Shown here: positions 44,025 through 52,434 of the stretch, piece by piece
How the letters are laid out: the number at the start of each line of letters is the position of its first letter
How positions within the stretch are numbered: the stretch's first letter is position 1
Made by a program: the position numbers and the translations under genes
Origin: Streptomyces avidinii
GTDB taxonomy: Bacteria; Actinomycetota; Actinomycetes; Streptomycetales; Streptomycetaceae
Direction: 5' to 3'
Assembly: GCF_014650695.1 (NCBI RefSeq)
Contig: NZ_BMVL01000010.1
Coordinates: 248,996-312,995 of the forward strand
Length of the DNA: 64,000 nucleotides
The notes under the pieces: model-generated
Told to the model about the DNA's origin: nothing
Databases searched by the model: none
What the model saw: the letters and a program-made list of their open reading frames with translations, nothing else

Positions 44025-44948
44025 TCACCTCACCCCGCGTCGCGCCTGCCTGATCCCGCGGTCGATCGCCCACGCGTCCGCCACCGCGCCCAGGTGGCCG
44101 AGCTTGTCCGGGTTGGCCACCGAGCGGATCGTGCGGATCCGGCCGTCGAGCAGCTCGAAGGACAGGACGTGGAGCACCCGGCCGTCCGCGTCGCGGGAGA
44201 TCGCCCCCGGCTCGCCGTTGACGTCGTGCGCCTCGGAGGTGACGCCGACGCGGGGCATCAAGGGGAAGACCGAGGCGAGCAGACGGGCCACCTTGTCGGC
44301 GCCGGTGATGGCCTTGGCCAGCTGCGGGGCCCTGCCGCCGCTGTCCCCGACCAGTTGGGCGTCGGCCGCCAGCAGCTGCTGGAGCCCGCCGACGTCGCCG
44401 TCCTTCATCGCCTCCAGGAACCGCGTCGCCAGCTCCTGCCGCTCCGCACGGTCCGCCCGGAAGCGCGGCTGCCCGGCCTCCATGTGCCGCCGCGCCCGCA
44501 CCAGTAGTTGCCGGCAGGCCGCCTCCGACCGGCCCACCGCGCCGGCGACCTCGTCGAAGCCGAAGGCGAAGACCTCCCGCAGGACGAACACCGAGCGTTC
44601 CAGCGGGCTGAGCCGCTCCAGGAGCAGCAGCGCCGCCATCGACACCGAGTCGGCCAGCTCCACCGACCGCGCCGGGTCCTGGTACGGGTCGTTCAGCAGC
44701 GGCTCGGGGAACCACGGACCGACGTACTCCTCCCGCCGGACCCGGGCGGAACGCAGGACGTCGATGGAGAGCCGGGTGATCGTCGTCGACAGGAAGGCCT
44801 TGGTCGACGTGGGCCGCGTCGCCGAGGCGTCGAAGCGCAGCCAGGTCTCCTGCACCGCGTCCTCGGCCTCGCTCACGCTGCTCAGGATCCGGTACGCGAT
44901 CGAGAACAACAGTGGCCGCAGTTCCTCGAACTCCTCGACCTTGCTCAT
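44025..44948 (-). CDS. ECF41-group RNA polymerase sigma factor
   Basis: Start at 44948 (MSKVEEFEELRPLLFSIAYR); 307 aa. Sigma2 (AEDAVQETWLRF), the GPWFPEPLL linker diagnostic of ECF41, sigma4 (LSPLERSVFVLREVFAFGFDEVA) and a SnoaL-like C-terminal extension (residues 180-300) that regulates activity in this group without an anti-sigma factor. ECF41 factors pair with a carboxymuconolactone decarboxylase, oxidoreductase or epimerase gene; here the CMD gene lies directly upstream in the same direction and has an exact ECF41 promoter. Confidence 0.93.
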   Translation of the reverse strand: MSKVEEFEELRPLLFSIAYRILSSVSEAEDAVQETWLRFDASATRPTSTKAFLSTTITRLSIDVLRSARVRREEYVGPWFPEPLLNDPYQDPARSVELADSVSMAALLLLERLSPLERSVFVLREVFAFGFDEVAGAVGRSEAACRQLLVRARRHMEAGQPRFRADRAERQELATRFLEAMKDGDVGGLQQLLAADAQLVGDSGGRAPQLAKAITGADKVARLLASVFPLMPRVGVTSEAHDVNGEPGAISRDADGRVLHVLSFELLDGRIRTIRSVANPDKLGHLGAVADAWAIDRGIRQARRGVR

Positions 44949-45055
44949 GCCGGCCTTCCTCCCCCTGGTCCCCGCCCCGCCCGGCCGTACCCGGTGGCCC
45001 GGACGGCCTGTGATGATCATCAGAGCATCCTCGGACGGGGGCAAGGGGATCTTGG

Positions 45056-45529
45056 TCAGTGGAACTGCCCGACCTCGTAGCTGCCGCCCGGCTGCTGGGT
45101 GATGAGGTTGATCCGGTTCGCCGTGTTCATCAGGGCGATCAGCAGCACCAGGGCGTTGAGCTGCTCCTCGTCGTAGTACTTGGCGGCCCGGGCCCACACC
45201 TCGTCGGGTACGCCGCCGGCCCCGTCCGCGGTCCGGGTGCCCTGCTCGGCCAGCTCCAGCGCGGCGCGCTCGGCCTCGGTGAAGACCGTGGCCTCCCGCC
45301 AGGCCGCGACCAGGTGCAGCCGTACCGCGGTCTCCCCGGCGGCGGTGGCCTCCTTGGTGTGCATGTCGATGCACACGGCGCAGCCGTTGATCTGGCTCAC
45401 GCGCAGTGACACCAGTTCCTGCGTCGCGGCCGGCAGCGGCGACTCCTTGAGCGCCTTGCCGGCCGCCATGAAGTGCTTCAGGGCCCTGCCGGAGGTCGGG
45501 CTGGCGAACAGGTTCAGTCGCGGGTCCAT
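45056..45529 (-). CDS. Carboxymuconolactone decarboxylase/AhpD-like protein
   Basis: 157 aa; start follows GAGGAG. CMD fold with the redox motif CAVCIDMHTKEA (Cys50-x2-Cys53-x3-His57), matching alkylhydroperoxidase AhpD-like enzymes. Probably reduces peroxides or related substrates through the two cysteines. It is the target gene of the adjacent ECF41 sigma factor: the promoter 40-66 bp upstream of the start fits TGTCACA-N16-CGTC. Confidence 0.92.
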   Translation of the reverse strand: MDPRLNLFASPTSGRALKHFMAAGKALKESPLPAATQELVSLRVSQINGCAVCIDMHTKEATAAGETAVRLHLVAAWREATVFTEAERAALELAEQGTRTADGAGGVPDEVWARAAKYYDEEQLNALVLLIALMNTANRINLITQQPGGSYEVGQFH

Positions 45530-45568
45530 GGTGTGCTCCTCGGTGGTTGTCGTCGACTACACCCTTGG

Positions 45569-45595
45569 GACGAGGCAGCCCGACGCCCTGTGACA
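45569..45595 (-). promoter_or_regulatory. ECF41 promoter
   Basis: On the minus strand TGTCACA (45595-45589), a 16-bp spacer and CGTC (45572-45569) match the ECF41 consensus exactly, upstream of the CMD gene. Confidence 0.85.
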
Positions 45596-45621
45596 CGGGC
45601 GCGCACGGGAGCGCGTGTGAC

Positions 45622-46280
45622 CTACGTCTCCTCGCTGCCGGGCCGTGCGAGGACCCGCCGGAGCCGGCGGGTACGGGCCTCGCGGGCGTCCCGGCTGAGG
45701 GCTGCCGCAGGGGCGAAGCTGTCGAAGCCGTGGTAGGCGCCGGGCCATACGTGCAGTTCGGCCTGGCCGCCGGCGTAGGCCACGTCCTCGTCCCTGAAGG
45801 TCTCGGCGGAGCCCACGTCGATGTAGGCCGGGGGAAGCCCGGACAGGTCCGTGGCGCGGTCGGGCGCCGCGTAGGGCGGCAGGTCCACGGCTTCGAACCG
45901 GTCACCGAGGGCGGCCTGCCACGCGGTGGTGTTGGACGTGCGGTCCCAGACGTCGATGCCGGCCATCTGGTGGCTGGAGAAGGTGCTGCCGCGGTCGTCG
46001 AGCATCGGGCACAGGAGCAGCTGGCCGATGGGCACGGGGCCGCCGCGGTCGCGGGTGAGCAGGGCGAGCGCCGCGGCGAGGCCGCCGCCCGTACGAGGCC
46101 GGCGTAGCAGTCCTCCACCGGTACGGGGTACGGGGCCCGGGGCGCCAGCCCGTACTCGACGGAGATGACGGCCAGCTTCAGCGGCAGGGCCCACTCGCGC
46201 AGCAACTGCGACACGCATGCGTCGGCGCTGGAGCCCTCGATGCGGAGCGCCGGGCCCGGAAGGCCCCGGGATCCGGGACC
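45622..46280 (-). pseudogene. Decayed alpha/beta-hydrolase (HSL-family esterase)
   Basis: Two frames together spell an acetyl-esterase-type protein. The first (to about 46105) reads ALPLKLAVISVEYGLAPRAP and PVPVEDCYAGLV; the second continues TGGGLAAALALLTRDRGGPV, then DVGSAETFRDEDVAYA and HVWPGAYHGFD, ending near 45622. The junction lacks about 20-25 residues that should hold the GDSAGG nucleophile elbow and shifts the frame. A second loss removes the N-terminal HGGG oxyanion loop (RIEGSSADA remains). The product cannot be an active esterase. It is next to the ECF41 operon and in the same direction, so it may be a lost regulon member. Confidence 0.8.
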
Positions 46281-46292
46281 GGCTGACGCGGT

Positions 46293-46676
46293 TCAGCCGC
46301 GCAGGAGCCGGGCCTTGGCCGCCGTGAACTCCTGCGGGGTCAGCAGGCCCTCGCGGGCCAGGGCCGCCAGTTGGGTGAGCTCCCCGACCAGGCAGGCCGA
46401 GGGGGCCGGTTCGGCCGCGGGTCCGGCGTCCTGTGCGCGGCCGCCCGCGGGAAGCGCGGCGGCCGGCTCCGGCCCGGCGGGCTCCTCGGGCTCCGCGCGC
46501 CCCGGCGGGGCGCCCGGCGGGGGCCGGTCCGGGCCCACCGCGCCCGCCGTTTCCTGCACCGCCCCGGCCGCTCCTGCTCCCGCCGCCGTCGCCCGCGCCA
46601 GCAGGCCCCGCAGCAGTGGGTGGCCCGCCGGGCGGTTCGCCGGGTGGACCGTTACTCCCATCGGGCGGATGAACAT
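46293..46676 (-). CDS. SHOCT-domain protein
   Basis: ATG at 46676 overlaps the upstream stop (TGATG); 127 aa. N-terminus MFIRPMGVTVHPANRP, a Pro/Ala/Gly-rich middle, and a C-terminal SHOCT motif (LTQLAALAREGLLTPQEFTAAKARLL, residues about 100-125). SHOCT is a short oligomerisation domain. It forms an operon with the DUF6325-like gene, with which it often occurs. Function unknown. Confidence 0.75.
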   Translation of the reverse strand: MFIRPMGVTVHPANRPAGHPLLRGLLARATAAGAGAAGAVQETAGAVGPDRPPPGAPPGRAEPEEPAGPEPAAALPAGGRAQDAGPAAEPAPSACLVGELTQLAALAREGLLTPQEFTAAKARLLRG

Positions 46677-47083
46677 CAGGCCACCCCCGCCGTCGGATCC
46701 GCCGGGACCCGGTCCCGCGGGATGCGGACCGACCCCACGATCCGGCCGCCCGCCGCCCGTACGGCAACCGCCGCGTCCTCGGCCCACACGTGCTCGACCA
46801 CGAGCAGCAGCGCGCAGCTCCCGCGCTCCAGCAGCCCCGCCGCCTCCTGCACGTCCTCCGGCCCGATCAGCCGCGCCACGTCCCGGCCCGTCAGCAGGCC
46901 GTGCAGCTCCACGAACTCGTCGAACTCGGCCGCCAGCACGTCCCCCGACGCCGTCCTCGTCGCCACGATGCCGTCGATCAGCCGGACCACCCCGGTCTTG
47001 CGCAGCCCCATCACGGCCTCGACGGCCGGGGCCCGCAGCTGCTCCTCCGGGAAGGCGAGGACGATGAATTCCACAGGTCCCAT
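46676..47083 (-). CDS. DUF6325/DUF1269-like protein
   Basis: Start at 47083 (MGPVEFIVLAFPEEQL); 135 aa. Alternating beta and helix pattern with GLRKTGVVRLIDGIVATRT and a basic C-terminal strand, as in the DUF1269/DUF6325 ferredoxin-like family. Cytoplasmic. First gene of the two-gene unit with the SHOCT protein. Divergent from the FtsW gene by 106 bp. Confidence 0.75.
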   Translation of the reverse strand: MGPVEFIVLAFPEEQLRAPAVEAVMGLRKTGVVRLIDGIVATRTASGDVLAAEFDEFVELHGLLTGRDVARLIGPEDVQEAAGLLERGSCALLLVVEHVWAEDAAVAVRAAGGRIVGSVRIPRDRVPADPTAGVA

Positions 47084-47159
47084 ACGCCTCGGCACCTCAC
47101 TTTCGACACTTCCGACCGTTTGTGACGACTCTTCGGCACACTATGACATAAGCGGACAT

Positions 47160-47190
47160 ATCAACCGTCTGCTTGCTACGTTTCGGTGTA
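47160..47190 (+). promoter_or_regulatory. Possible leaderless promoter of the ftsW-like gene
   Basis: TACGTT lies 7 bp upstream of the ATG at 47190, as expected for a -10 element when transcription starts at the A of ATG. No Shine-Dalgarno is visible. A weak -35 (GACATA) is 16 bp further upstream. Confidence 0.35.
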
Positions 47191-48560
47191 TGAGCGCTCT
47201 GACGGCAAAGGTGGCGGAGCCCGCCCCGCCCCCGCCCCCCGGCACCGGCGCCCCCAAGCGGCGCGGCGTCGAGCTGGCGCTCCTCGCCGGTGCCGTCCTG
47301 ATCTCCGTCCTCGGTCACCTCTACGTCGGCCTCGCGACCACCGGCCGCATCCCCGGCCCGGCCGCCCGCTACACCGCCGGCCTCTGCGCGGCCGCCCTGC
47401 TGGCGCACCTCGCCGTCCGGTTCCGGGCCCCGTACGCCGACCCCCTGCTGCTCCCGATCGCCGTCCTGCTCAACGGCCTCGGCCTCGTCCTCATCCAGCG
47501 CCTCGACGTGACCACCCCCGGCCACCTCACGGCCGGGGACCAACTCCTCTGGTCCGCGCTGGGCGTGGGGCTCTTCGTGCTGGTGGTGGCACTGCTCCGC
47601 GACCATCGGGTGCTCCAGCGCTACGCGTACCTCTCCGTCACCGTGGCCCTCGTCCTGATGCTGATCCCCGTCTTCTTCCCGGCGGTCAACGGCGCGCACA
47701 TCTGGATCCGGTTCGCCGGGCTGTCCTTCCAGCCGGGGGAGTTCGCCAAGATCCTGCTCGCGGTCTTCTTCGCCGCCTACCTCGCCGCGAACCGCACGGC
47801 GCTCGCCCTGACCGGCCGCCCGCTCTTCCGGAAGCTCCGGCTCCTCCCCGGCCGCGTCCTCGGCCCCATCCTTGCGATCTGGCTGCTCAGTGTCGGCGTG
47901 CTGGTCCTGGAACGGGACCTGGGGACCTCGCTGCTGTTCTTCGGACTGTTCGTGATCATGCTGTTCACCGCCACCGGACGGATCGGCTGGATCGCGATCG
48001 GGCTGCTGCTGGCGGCCCTCGGCGCCTACGCCGTCGGGACCTTCGAGCCGCACGTGCACAGCCGGGTGGACGACTGGCTGAATCCCTTTGCCTCCATCGA
48101 GCGCGGCGAGGGCCCCGGCCAGCTCGCCCAGTCCCTCTTCGCCTTCGGAGCCGGCGGCCTGCTCGGTGCCGGGCTCGGCCACGGCCAGTCCTTCCTCATC
48201 GGCTTCGCCGCCAAATCGGACTTCATCCTCGCCACCGCCGGCGAGGAGCTCGGCCTCGTCGGCCTCGCCGCGATCCTGCTCCTCTACGGGCTCCTCGTCG
48301 CCCGCGGCTTCCGCGCCGGGCTCGCGCTCCGCGACCCCTTCGGGCGGTTACTGGCCACCGGGCTCGCCTCGATCGTCGCGCTCCAGGTGTTCGTCATCGC
48401 GGGCGGCGTCACCGGCCTGATCCCGCTCACCGGCATGGCCATGCCCTTCCTCGCGCAGGGCGGCTCCTCCGTCGTCACCAACTGGATCATCGTCGCCCTG
48501 CTGGTCCGGCTCAGCGACAGCGCCCGCAGGCCCCGCCCCGGGAAGGATCCGGCCGAGTGA
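47190..48560 (+). CDS. FtsW/RodA/SpoVE-family peptidoglycan polymerase
   Basis: ATG at 47190; 456 aa with 11-12 membrane segments after a Pro-rich cytoplasmic start. SEDS signatures: NGAHIWIRFAGLSFQPGEFAK, ERDLGTSLLFFGLF with the catalytic-region Asp, and AATAGEELGLVG/GMAMPFLAQGGSS near the end. SEDS proteins polymerise glycan strands from lipid II together with a class B PBP, which is the next gene. Streptomyces has several such pairs; this one is not in the division cluster. Possible leaderless mRNA. Confidence 0.92.
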   Translation: MSALTAKVAEPAPPPPPGTGAPKRRGVELALLAGAVLISVLGHLYVGLATTGRIPGPAARYTAGLCAAALLAHLAVRFRAPYADPLLLPIAVLLNGLGLVLIQRLDVTTPGHLTAGDQLLWSALGVGLFVLVVALLRDHRVLQRYAYLSVTVALVLMLIPVFFPAVNGAHIWIRFAGLSFQPGEFAKILLAVFFAAYLAANRTALALTGRPLFRKLRLLPGRVLGPILAIWLLSVGVLVLERDLGTSLLFFGLFVIMLFTATGRIGWIAIGLLLAALGAYAVGTFEPHVHSRVDDWLNPFASIERGEGPGQLAQSLFAFGAGGLLGAGLGHGQSFLIGFAAKSDFILATAGEELGLVGLAAILLLYGLLVARGFRAGLALRDPFGRLLATGLASIVALQVFVIAGGVTGLIPLTGMAMPFLAQGGSSVVTNWIIVALLVRLSDSARRPRPGKDPAE

Positions 48561-50014
48561 TCCGCTACATCCGCTGGTGCGCGTACTTCTGTGCCCTCCT
48601 GCTCGTCGCCCTGCTGGTCAACATCGCCCGCGTGCAGGTCTGGGAGTCCGCCGCCTACGGCGCGAACCCGGCCAACAAGCGCCCCGCCATCGCACGCTAC
48701 GCCGAACCCCGCGGGGACATCCTGGTCGACGGGCGCCCCGTCACTGGCTCCCGCGACAGTGGCCAACTGCTGCGCTACGAGAGGACGTACGCGAACGGCC
48801 CGCTCTACGCGCCCGTCACCGGTTTCTCCTCCCAGACGTACGGGACCAGCTTCGTGGAGCGCGCCGAGGACGCGGTCCTGTCCGGTACCGACCCGGGGCT
48901 CTCGGCCTTCCCGCTCTGGTACGAACTCTCCCGCGGCCGCCCCGCCGGCGGGAACGCCGCCACGACCGTCCGGGCCGCCGTGCAGCGGGCCGCGTACGCC
49001 GGTCTCGCGGGCAAGCGCGGAGCGGTGGCCGCCCTGGAGCCGGCCACCGGGAAGATCCTCGCGCTGGTCAGCAGCCCCTCGTACGACCCGTCCACGCTCT
49101 CCGGTACGGGTACGAAGGTCAAGGACGCCTGGACCGCCCTGAACGCGGATCCCGCCCGGCCGATGCTCAACCGGGCGCTGCGCGAGACCTACCCGCCCGG
49201 CTCCACCTTCAAGATCGTGACGGCGGCGGCCGCCCTCGACGCCGGCGTGGTCACCGATGTGGACGCGCCGACCCTGACCCCCGACCCCTATCCCCTGCCG
49301 GGGACCAGCACGCTGCTGCCGAACGCGGGCACGGGCTGCGAGGACGCCTCGATGGCGGAGGCGGTGCAGTGGTCCTGCAACACGGTGATGGCGAAGATCG
49401 GCGTACAGGTCGGGCTGCGCCGGATGGTGGAGGCGGCGCGGCGCTTCGGCTTCAACGGCGCGGGGCTGAGGGTCCCCTCGTGGGTGTCCCGGTCGAACTT
49501 CGACACCGACATGAGTCCGGACCAGCTGGCCCTGTCCGCCATCGGGCAGTTCAATACGAAGGCCACCCCGCTGCAGATGGCGATGGTGGCGGCGGCGGTC
49601 GCCAACGGCGGCGAGGTCCAGTACCCCTACCTGGTGGAGCGGACCACCCGGAACGACGGCTCCCAGGTCCGGGGCGGCGACCGGCGCAGCCTCGGCCGGG
49701 CGATGAACCCCGCCACCGCGCTGCGGATGCAGGAGCTGATGGTGAAGGTGGTGGAGAACGGGACGGGCCGCAACGCCGCGATCCCGGGCGCGGTGGTCGG
49801 CGGCAAGACCGGTACCGCGCAGCACGGCGTCGGCAACGCGGGTACCCCGTACGCCTGGTTCATCTCCTGGGCCAAGGCCGAGGGTGCGCCGCTGCCGGCG
49901 GTAGCGGTGGCGGTGGTGGTCGAGGACGCCTCGGCCCACCGGGGCGACATCAGCGGCAACGGTGCGGCGGCGCCGATCGCCCGGGCGGTGATGGAGGCGG
50001 CGCTGGCCGGCTGA
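48557..50014 (+). CDS. Class B penicillin-binding protein (PBP2-like transpeptidase)
   Basis: GTG overlaps the ftsW-like stop (GTGA); 485 aa. One N-terminal TM (ACALLLVALLVNIA-like), a short dimerisation region with EPRGDIL, then the transpeptidase: PPGSTFK (Ser216), WSCNT as the SxN motif and GGKTGTA. All catalytic residues are present. Cross-links peptidoglycan as partner of the SEDS polymerase. Relatively short, without PASTA domains. A second copy of the vegetative pbpA is expected near pknB in Streptomyces (general knowledge). Confidence 0.93.
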   Translation: MIRYIRWCAYFCALLLVALLVNIARVQVWESAAYGANPANKRPAIARYAEPRGDILVDGRPVTGSRDSGQLLRYERTYANGPLYAPVTGFSSQTYGTSFVERAEDAVLSGTDPGLSAFPLWYELSRGRPAGGNAATTVRAAVQRAAYAGLAGKRGAVAALEPATGKILALVSSPSYDPSTLSGTGTKVKDAWTALNADPARPMLNRALRETYPPGSTFKIVTAAAALDAGVVTDVDAPTLTPDPYPLPGTSTLLPNAGTGCEDASMAEAVQWSCNTVMAKIGVQVGLRRMVEAARRFGFNGAGLRVPSWVSRSNFDTDMSPDQLALSAIGQFNTKATPLQMAMVAAAVANGGEVQYPYLVERTTRNDGSQVRGGDRRSLGRAMNPATALRMQELMVKVVENGTGRNAAIPGAVVGGKTGTAQHGVGNAGTPYAWFISWAKAEGAPLPAVAVAVVVEDASAHRGDISGNGAAAPIARAVMEAALAG

Positions 50015-50025
50015 CGCACGCCGCC

Positions 50026-50049
50026 GCCGGGGGCGCCCGTGTCCCCGGC
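50026..50049. terminator. Weak bidirectional hairpin
   Basis: Seven-base arms (50026-50032, 50043-50049) with a 10-nt loop between the convergent PBP and ferritin-like genes. Confidence 0.35.
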
Positions 50050-50080
50050 CGCCCCTGCCGCCCCGCCCGCGGTAGAAGGC

Positions 50081-51193
50081 CTACGGTGCGTCCTGCCCGC
50101 CCTCCCGGATGGCGGCCTCGACCTCCGAGATCCGGGCCGACTCCTCGGCCGCGAACCGCTCGCGGTCGAGAGTCTCGGCGATCTCCTCGTCCTGGCTCAT
50201 CAGCAGGTCCAGGTTGGAGTCGCCCATGTCGAAGACGCCCAGGTCCAGGTAGGCCCGCTGGAGCCGCTCGCCCCACAGCCCGATGTCCTTCACGCACGGC
50301 ACGATCCTGCTGAACAGCAGCCTGCGGAACAGGTGCAGGAACTCCGACTGCTCACTGAGCTGCGCCGCCTCCTGTGCACCGACGCCGAAGTTCTCCAGCA
50401 CCTCCACCCCGAGCAGCCGGTCCCGCATCAGGTAGCAGCCCTCGATCACGAACTCCTCGCGCTCGCGCAGCTCGGCGTCGGTCAGCTGCTTGTAGTAGTC
50501 GCGCAGCGCCATCCGCCCGAAGGCCACGTGCCGGGCCTCGTCCTGCATCACGTACGCCAGGAGCTGCTTCGGCAGCGGCTCGGCGGTCGTGTCGCGGATC
50601 ATGCCGAAGGCGGCCAGGGCCAGCCCCTCGATGAGCACCTGCATGCCGAGGTAGGGCATGTCCCAGCGGGAGTCGCGCAGGGTGTCGCCGAGCAGCCCCT
50701 GGAGGCTGTCGTTGATCGGGTACAGCATCCCGACCTTCTCGTGCAGGAAGCGCCCGAAGATCTCGGCGTGCCGGGCCTCGTCCATGGTCTGCGTGGCGGA
50801 GTAGAACTTCGCGTCCAGGTCCGGCACCGACTCCACGATGCGCGCCGCGCAGACCATCGCGCCCTGCTCTCCGTGCAGGAACTGGCTGAAGTTCCAGGAG
50901 GTGTAGTGCCGGCGCAGCTCGCCCCGGTCCTTCTCGGTGAGTTTGGCCCAGTGCCGTGTCCCGTACAGCGGCAGCGCCTCGTCGGGGGTGCCCAGCGGAT
51001 CGTACGGGTCCACCTCGATGTCCCAGTCGATGCGCTTGCCCCCGTCCCACTGCTTGTCCTTGCCCTTCTGGTAAAGGGCGAGGAGCCGCTCGCGGCCGTC
51101 GGCGTACTCCCAGCTGAAGCGGGCGGAGCCGGAGGCGGGGACCTGCCAGACCGTCTCGCCCGGGTTCTCGGTGTAGAGCTCATGCGTCGACAC
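50081..51193 (-). CDS. Ferritin-like di-iron protein
   Basis: 370 aa. Four-helix di-iron pattern: EQGAMVCAARIVESVPDLDAKF, then DEARHAEIFGRFL (E-x2-H), later QDEARHVAFG (second E-x2-H) and a ligand Glu in VLIEGLALAA. It resembles R2-like or ferritin-like oxidase proteins. The four Glu and two His ligands are consistent with an active di-iron site. Divergent from a second di-iron oxygenase gene of AurF type, with a TetR gene beyond it; all three may act in one pathway, perhaps oxidising an amine or lipid. Confidence 0.8.
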   Translation of the reverse strand: MSTHELYTENPGETVWQVPASGSARFSWEYADGRERLLALYQKGKDKQWDGGKRIDWDIEVDPYDPLGTPDEALPLYGTRHWAKLTEKDRGELRRHYTSWNFSQFLHGEQGAMVCAARIVESVPDLDAKFYSATQTMDEARHAEIFGRFLHEKVGMLYPINDSLQGLLGDTLRDSRWDMPYLGMQVLIEGLALAAFGMIRDTTAEPLPKQLLAYVMQDEARHVAFGRMALRDYYKQLTDAELREREEFVIEGCYLMRDRLLGVEVLENFGVGAQEAAQLSEQSEFLHLFRRLLFSRIVPCVKDIGLWGERLQRAYLDLGVFDMGDSNLDLLMSQDEEIAETLDRERFAAEESARISEVEAAIREGGQDAP

Positions 51194-51361
51194 TGACGCT
51201 CCCTCGTCTCACGTACTGCCGTGTGGGACCGGACAGTTGGCAGCGTCACACGTTGGTAGACACGGGGTCAACAAGTCGTGCGCGAGGGATTGACGACCTT
51301 GCTGACAGGCAGTCTCATAAGAAGTGACCGCCGGTAACTCGACGACGAGGTGTCCGAACCC

Positions 51362-52291
51362 ATGACGACCGTGACCGAACGCGCCGCGCTCCAGGACGCC
51401 CTCGGCCTGCTCAAGGACCGCGAGCAGATAGCCGAGCGACTGCTCGAATCCTCGGCCAAGCACTCCTTCGACCCCGACAAGGAACTCGACTGGGACGCCC
51501 CGTCGATCGAGGGCAAGTACTACTGGCCGCCGGAACTGCTCTCCCTCTACGACACCCCGCTGTGGAAGAGGATGGGGGAGGAGCAGCGCATCGACCTCTC
51601 CCGCCACGAGGCCGCGGCGCTCGGCTCCCTCGGCATCTGGTTCGAGATCATCCTGATGCAGCTCATGGTCCGGCACATCTACGACAAGTCCCTGACCAGC
51701 AAGCACGTCCGCTACGCGCTCACCGAGATCGCCGACGAGTGCCGCCACTCGATGATGTTCGCCCGCATGATCCAGAAGGCCGGCACCCCCGAGTACCCGG
51801 TCTCCCGCGTCAACCACAACCTCGCGCGGATCCTGAAGACCGTCTCCACCACCCCCGGTTCCTTCGCCTGCACCCTCCTCGGCGAGGAGATCCTCGACTG
51901 GATGCAGCGCCTGACCTTCCCGGACGAGCGCATCCAGCCGCTGGTCCGCGGCGTCACCCGGATCCACGTCATCGAGGAGGCCCGACACGTCCGGTACGCC
52001 CGCGAGGAACTGCGCCGCCAGATGCTGACGGCCCCGCGCTGGGAGCAGGAACTCACCCGGATCAGCTGCGGCGAGGCCGCCCGGGTCTTCTCGCTGGCCT
52101 TCGTGAACCCGGCCGTGTACGACAACATCGGCCTGGACCGCCGCGAGGCCGTCGCCCAGGTGAGGGCGAGCGGCCACCGCCGCGAGGTCATGCAGAGCGG
52201 TGCGAAGCGGCTCACCGACTTCCTCGACGACATCGGCGTACTGCGCGGAGTCGGCCGGAAGCTGTGGAAGAGCTCGGGTCTGCTCGCGTAG
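51362..52291 (+). CDS. AurF-like di-iron N-oxygenase
   Basis: ATG at 51362 is preferred; an in-frame GTG at 51350 has no room for a ribosome-binding site. 309 aa. Di-iron motifs of the AurF family: ALTEIADECRHSMMFARMI (E-x3-RH) and HVIEEARHVRYAREEL (E-E-x-RH), plus FEIILMQ with a helical Glu. AurF-type enzymes oxidise aromatic amines to nitro groups using O2. Here the substrate is unknown. The 156-bp divergent region with the ferritin-like gene and a downstream TetR suggests a small regulon. Confidence 0.82.
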   Translation: MTTVTERAALQDALGLLKDREQIAERLLESSAKHSFDPDKELDWDAPSIEGKYYWPPELLSLYDTPLWKRMGEEQRIDLSRHEAAALGSLGIWFEIILMQLMVRHIYDKSLTSKHVRYALTEIADECRHSMMFARMIQKAGTPEYPVSRVNHNLARILKTVSTTPGSFACTLLGEEILDWMQRLTFPDERIQPLVRGVTRIHVIEEARHVRYAREELRRQMLTAPRWEQELTRISCGEAARVFSLAFVNPAVYDNIGLDRREAVAQVRASGHRREVMQSGAKRLTDFLDDIGVLRGVGRKLWKSSGLLA

Positions 52292-52361
52292 GGCGTGCGG
52301 GCGCGGCGGTCGGAGGCGGGCCGAGACAGTCGGTGCCGGTCCGACCGGTCCGGAACAGGCC

Positions 52362-52394
52362 TGATCGACCGGTGATCGACCGGTGATCGGCTGG
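52362..52394. repeat. 11-bp tandem direct repeat upstream of tetR
   Basis: TGATCGACCGG occurs twice and a third copy has two changes (TGATCGGCTGG). It ends 40 bp before the TetR start and could be an operator array. Confidence 0.55.
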
Positions 52395-52434
52395 AGACCC
52401 ACTCGGCGGACGCCCGCGGGGCTACCCTGCGGAC

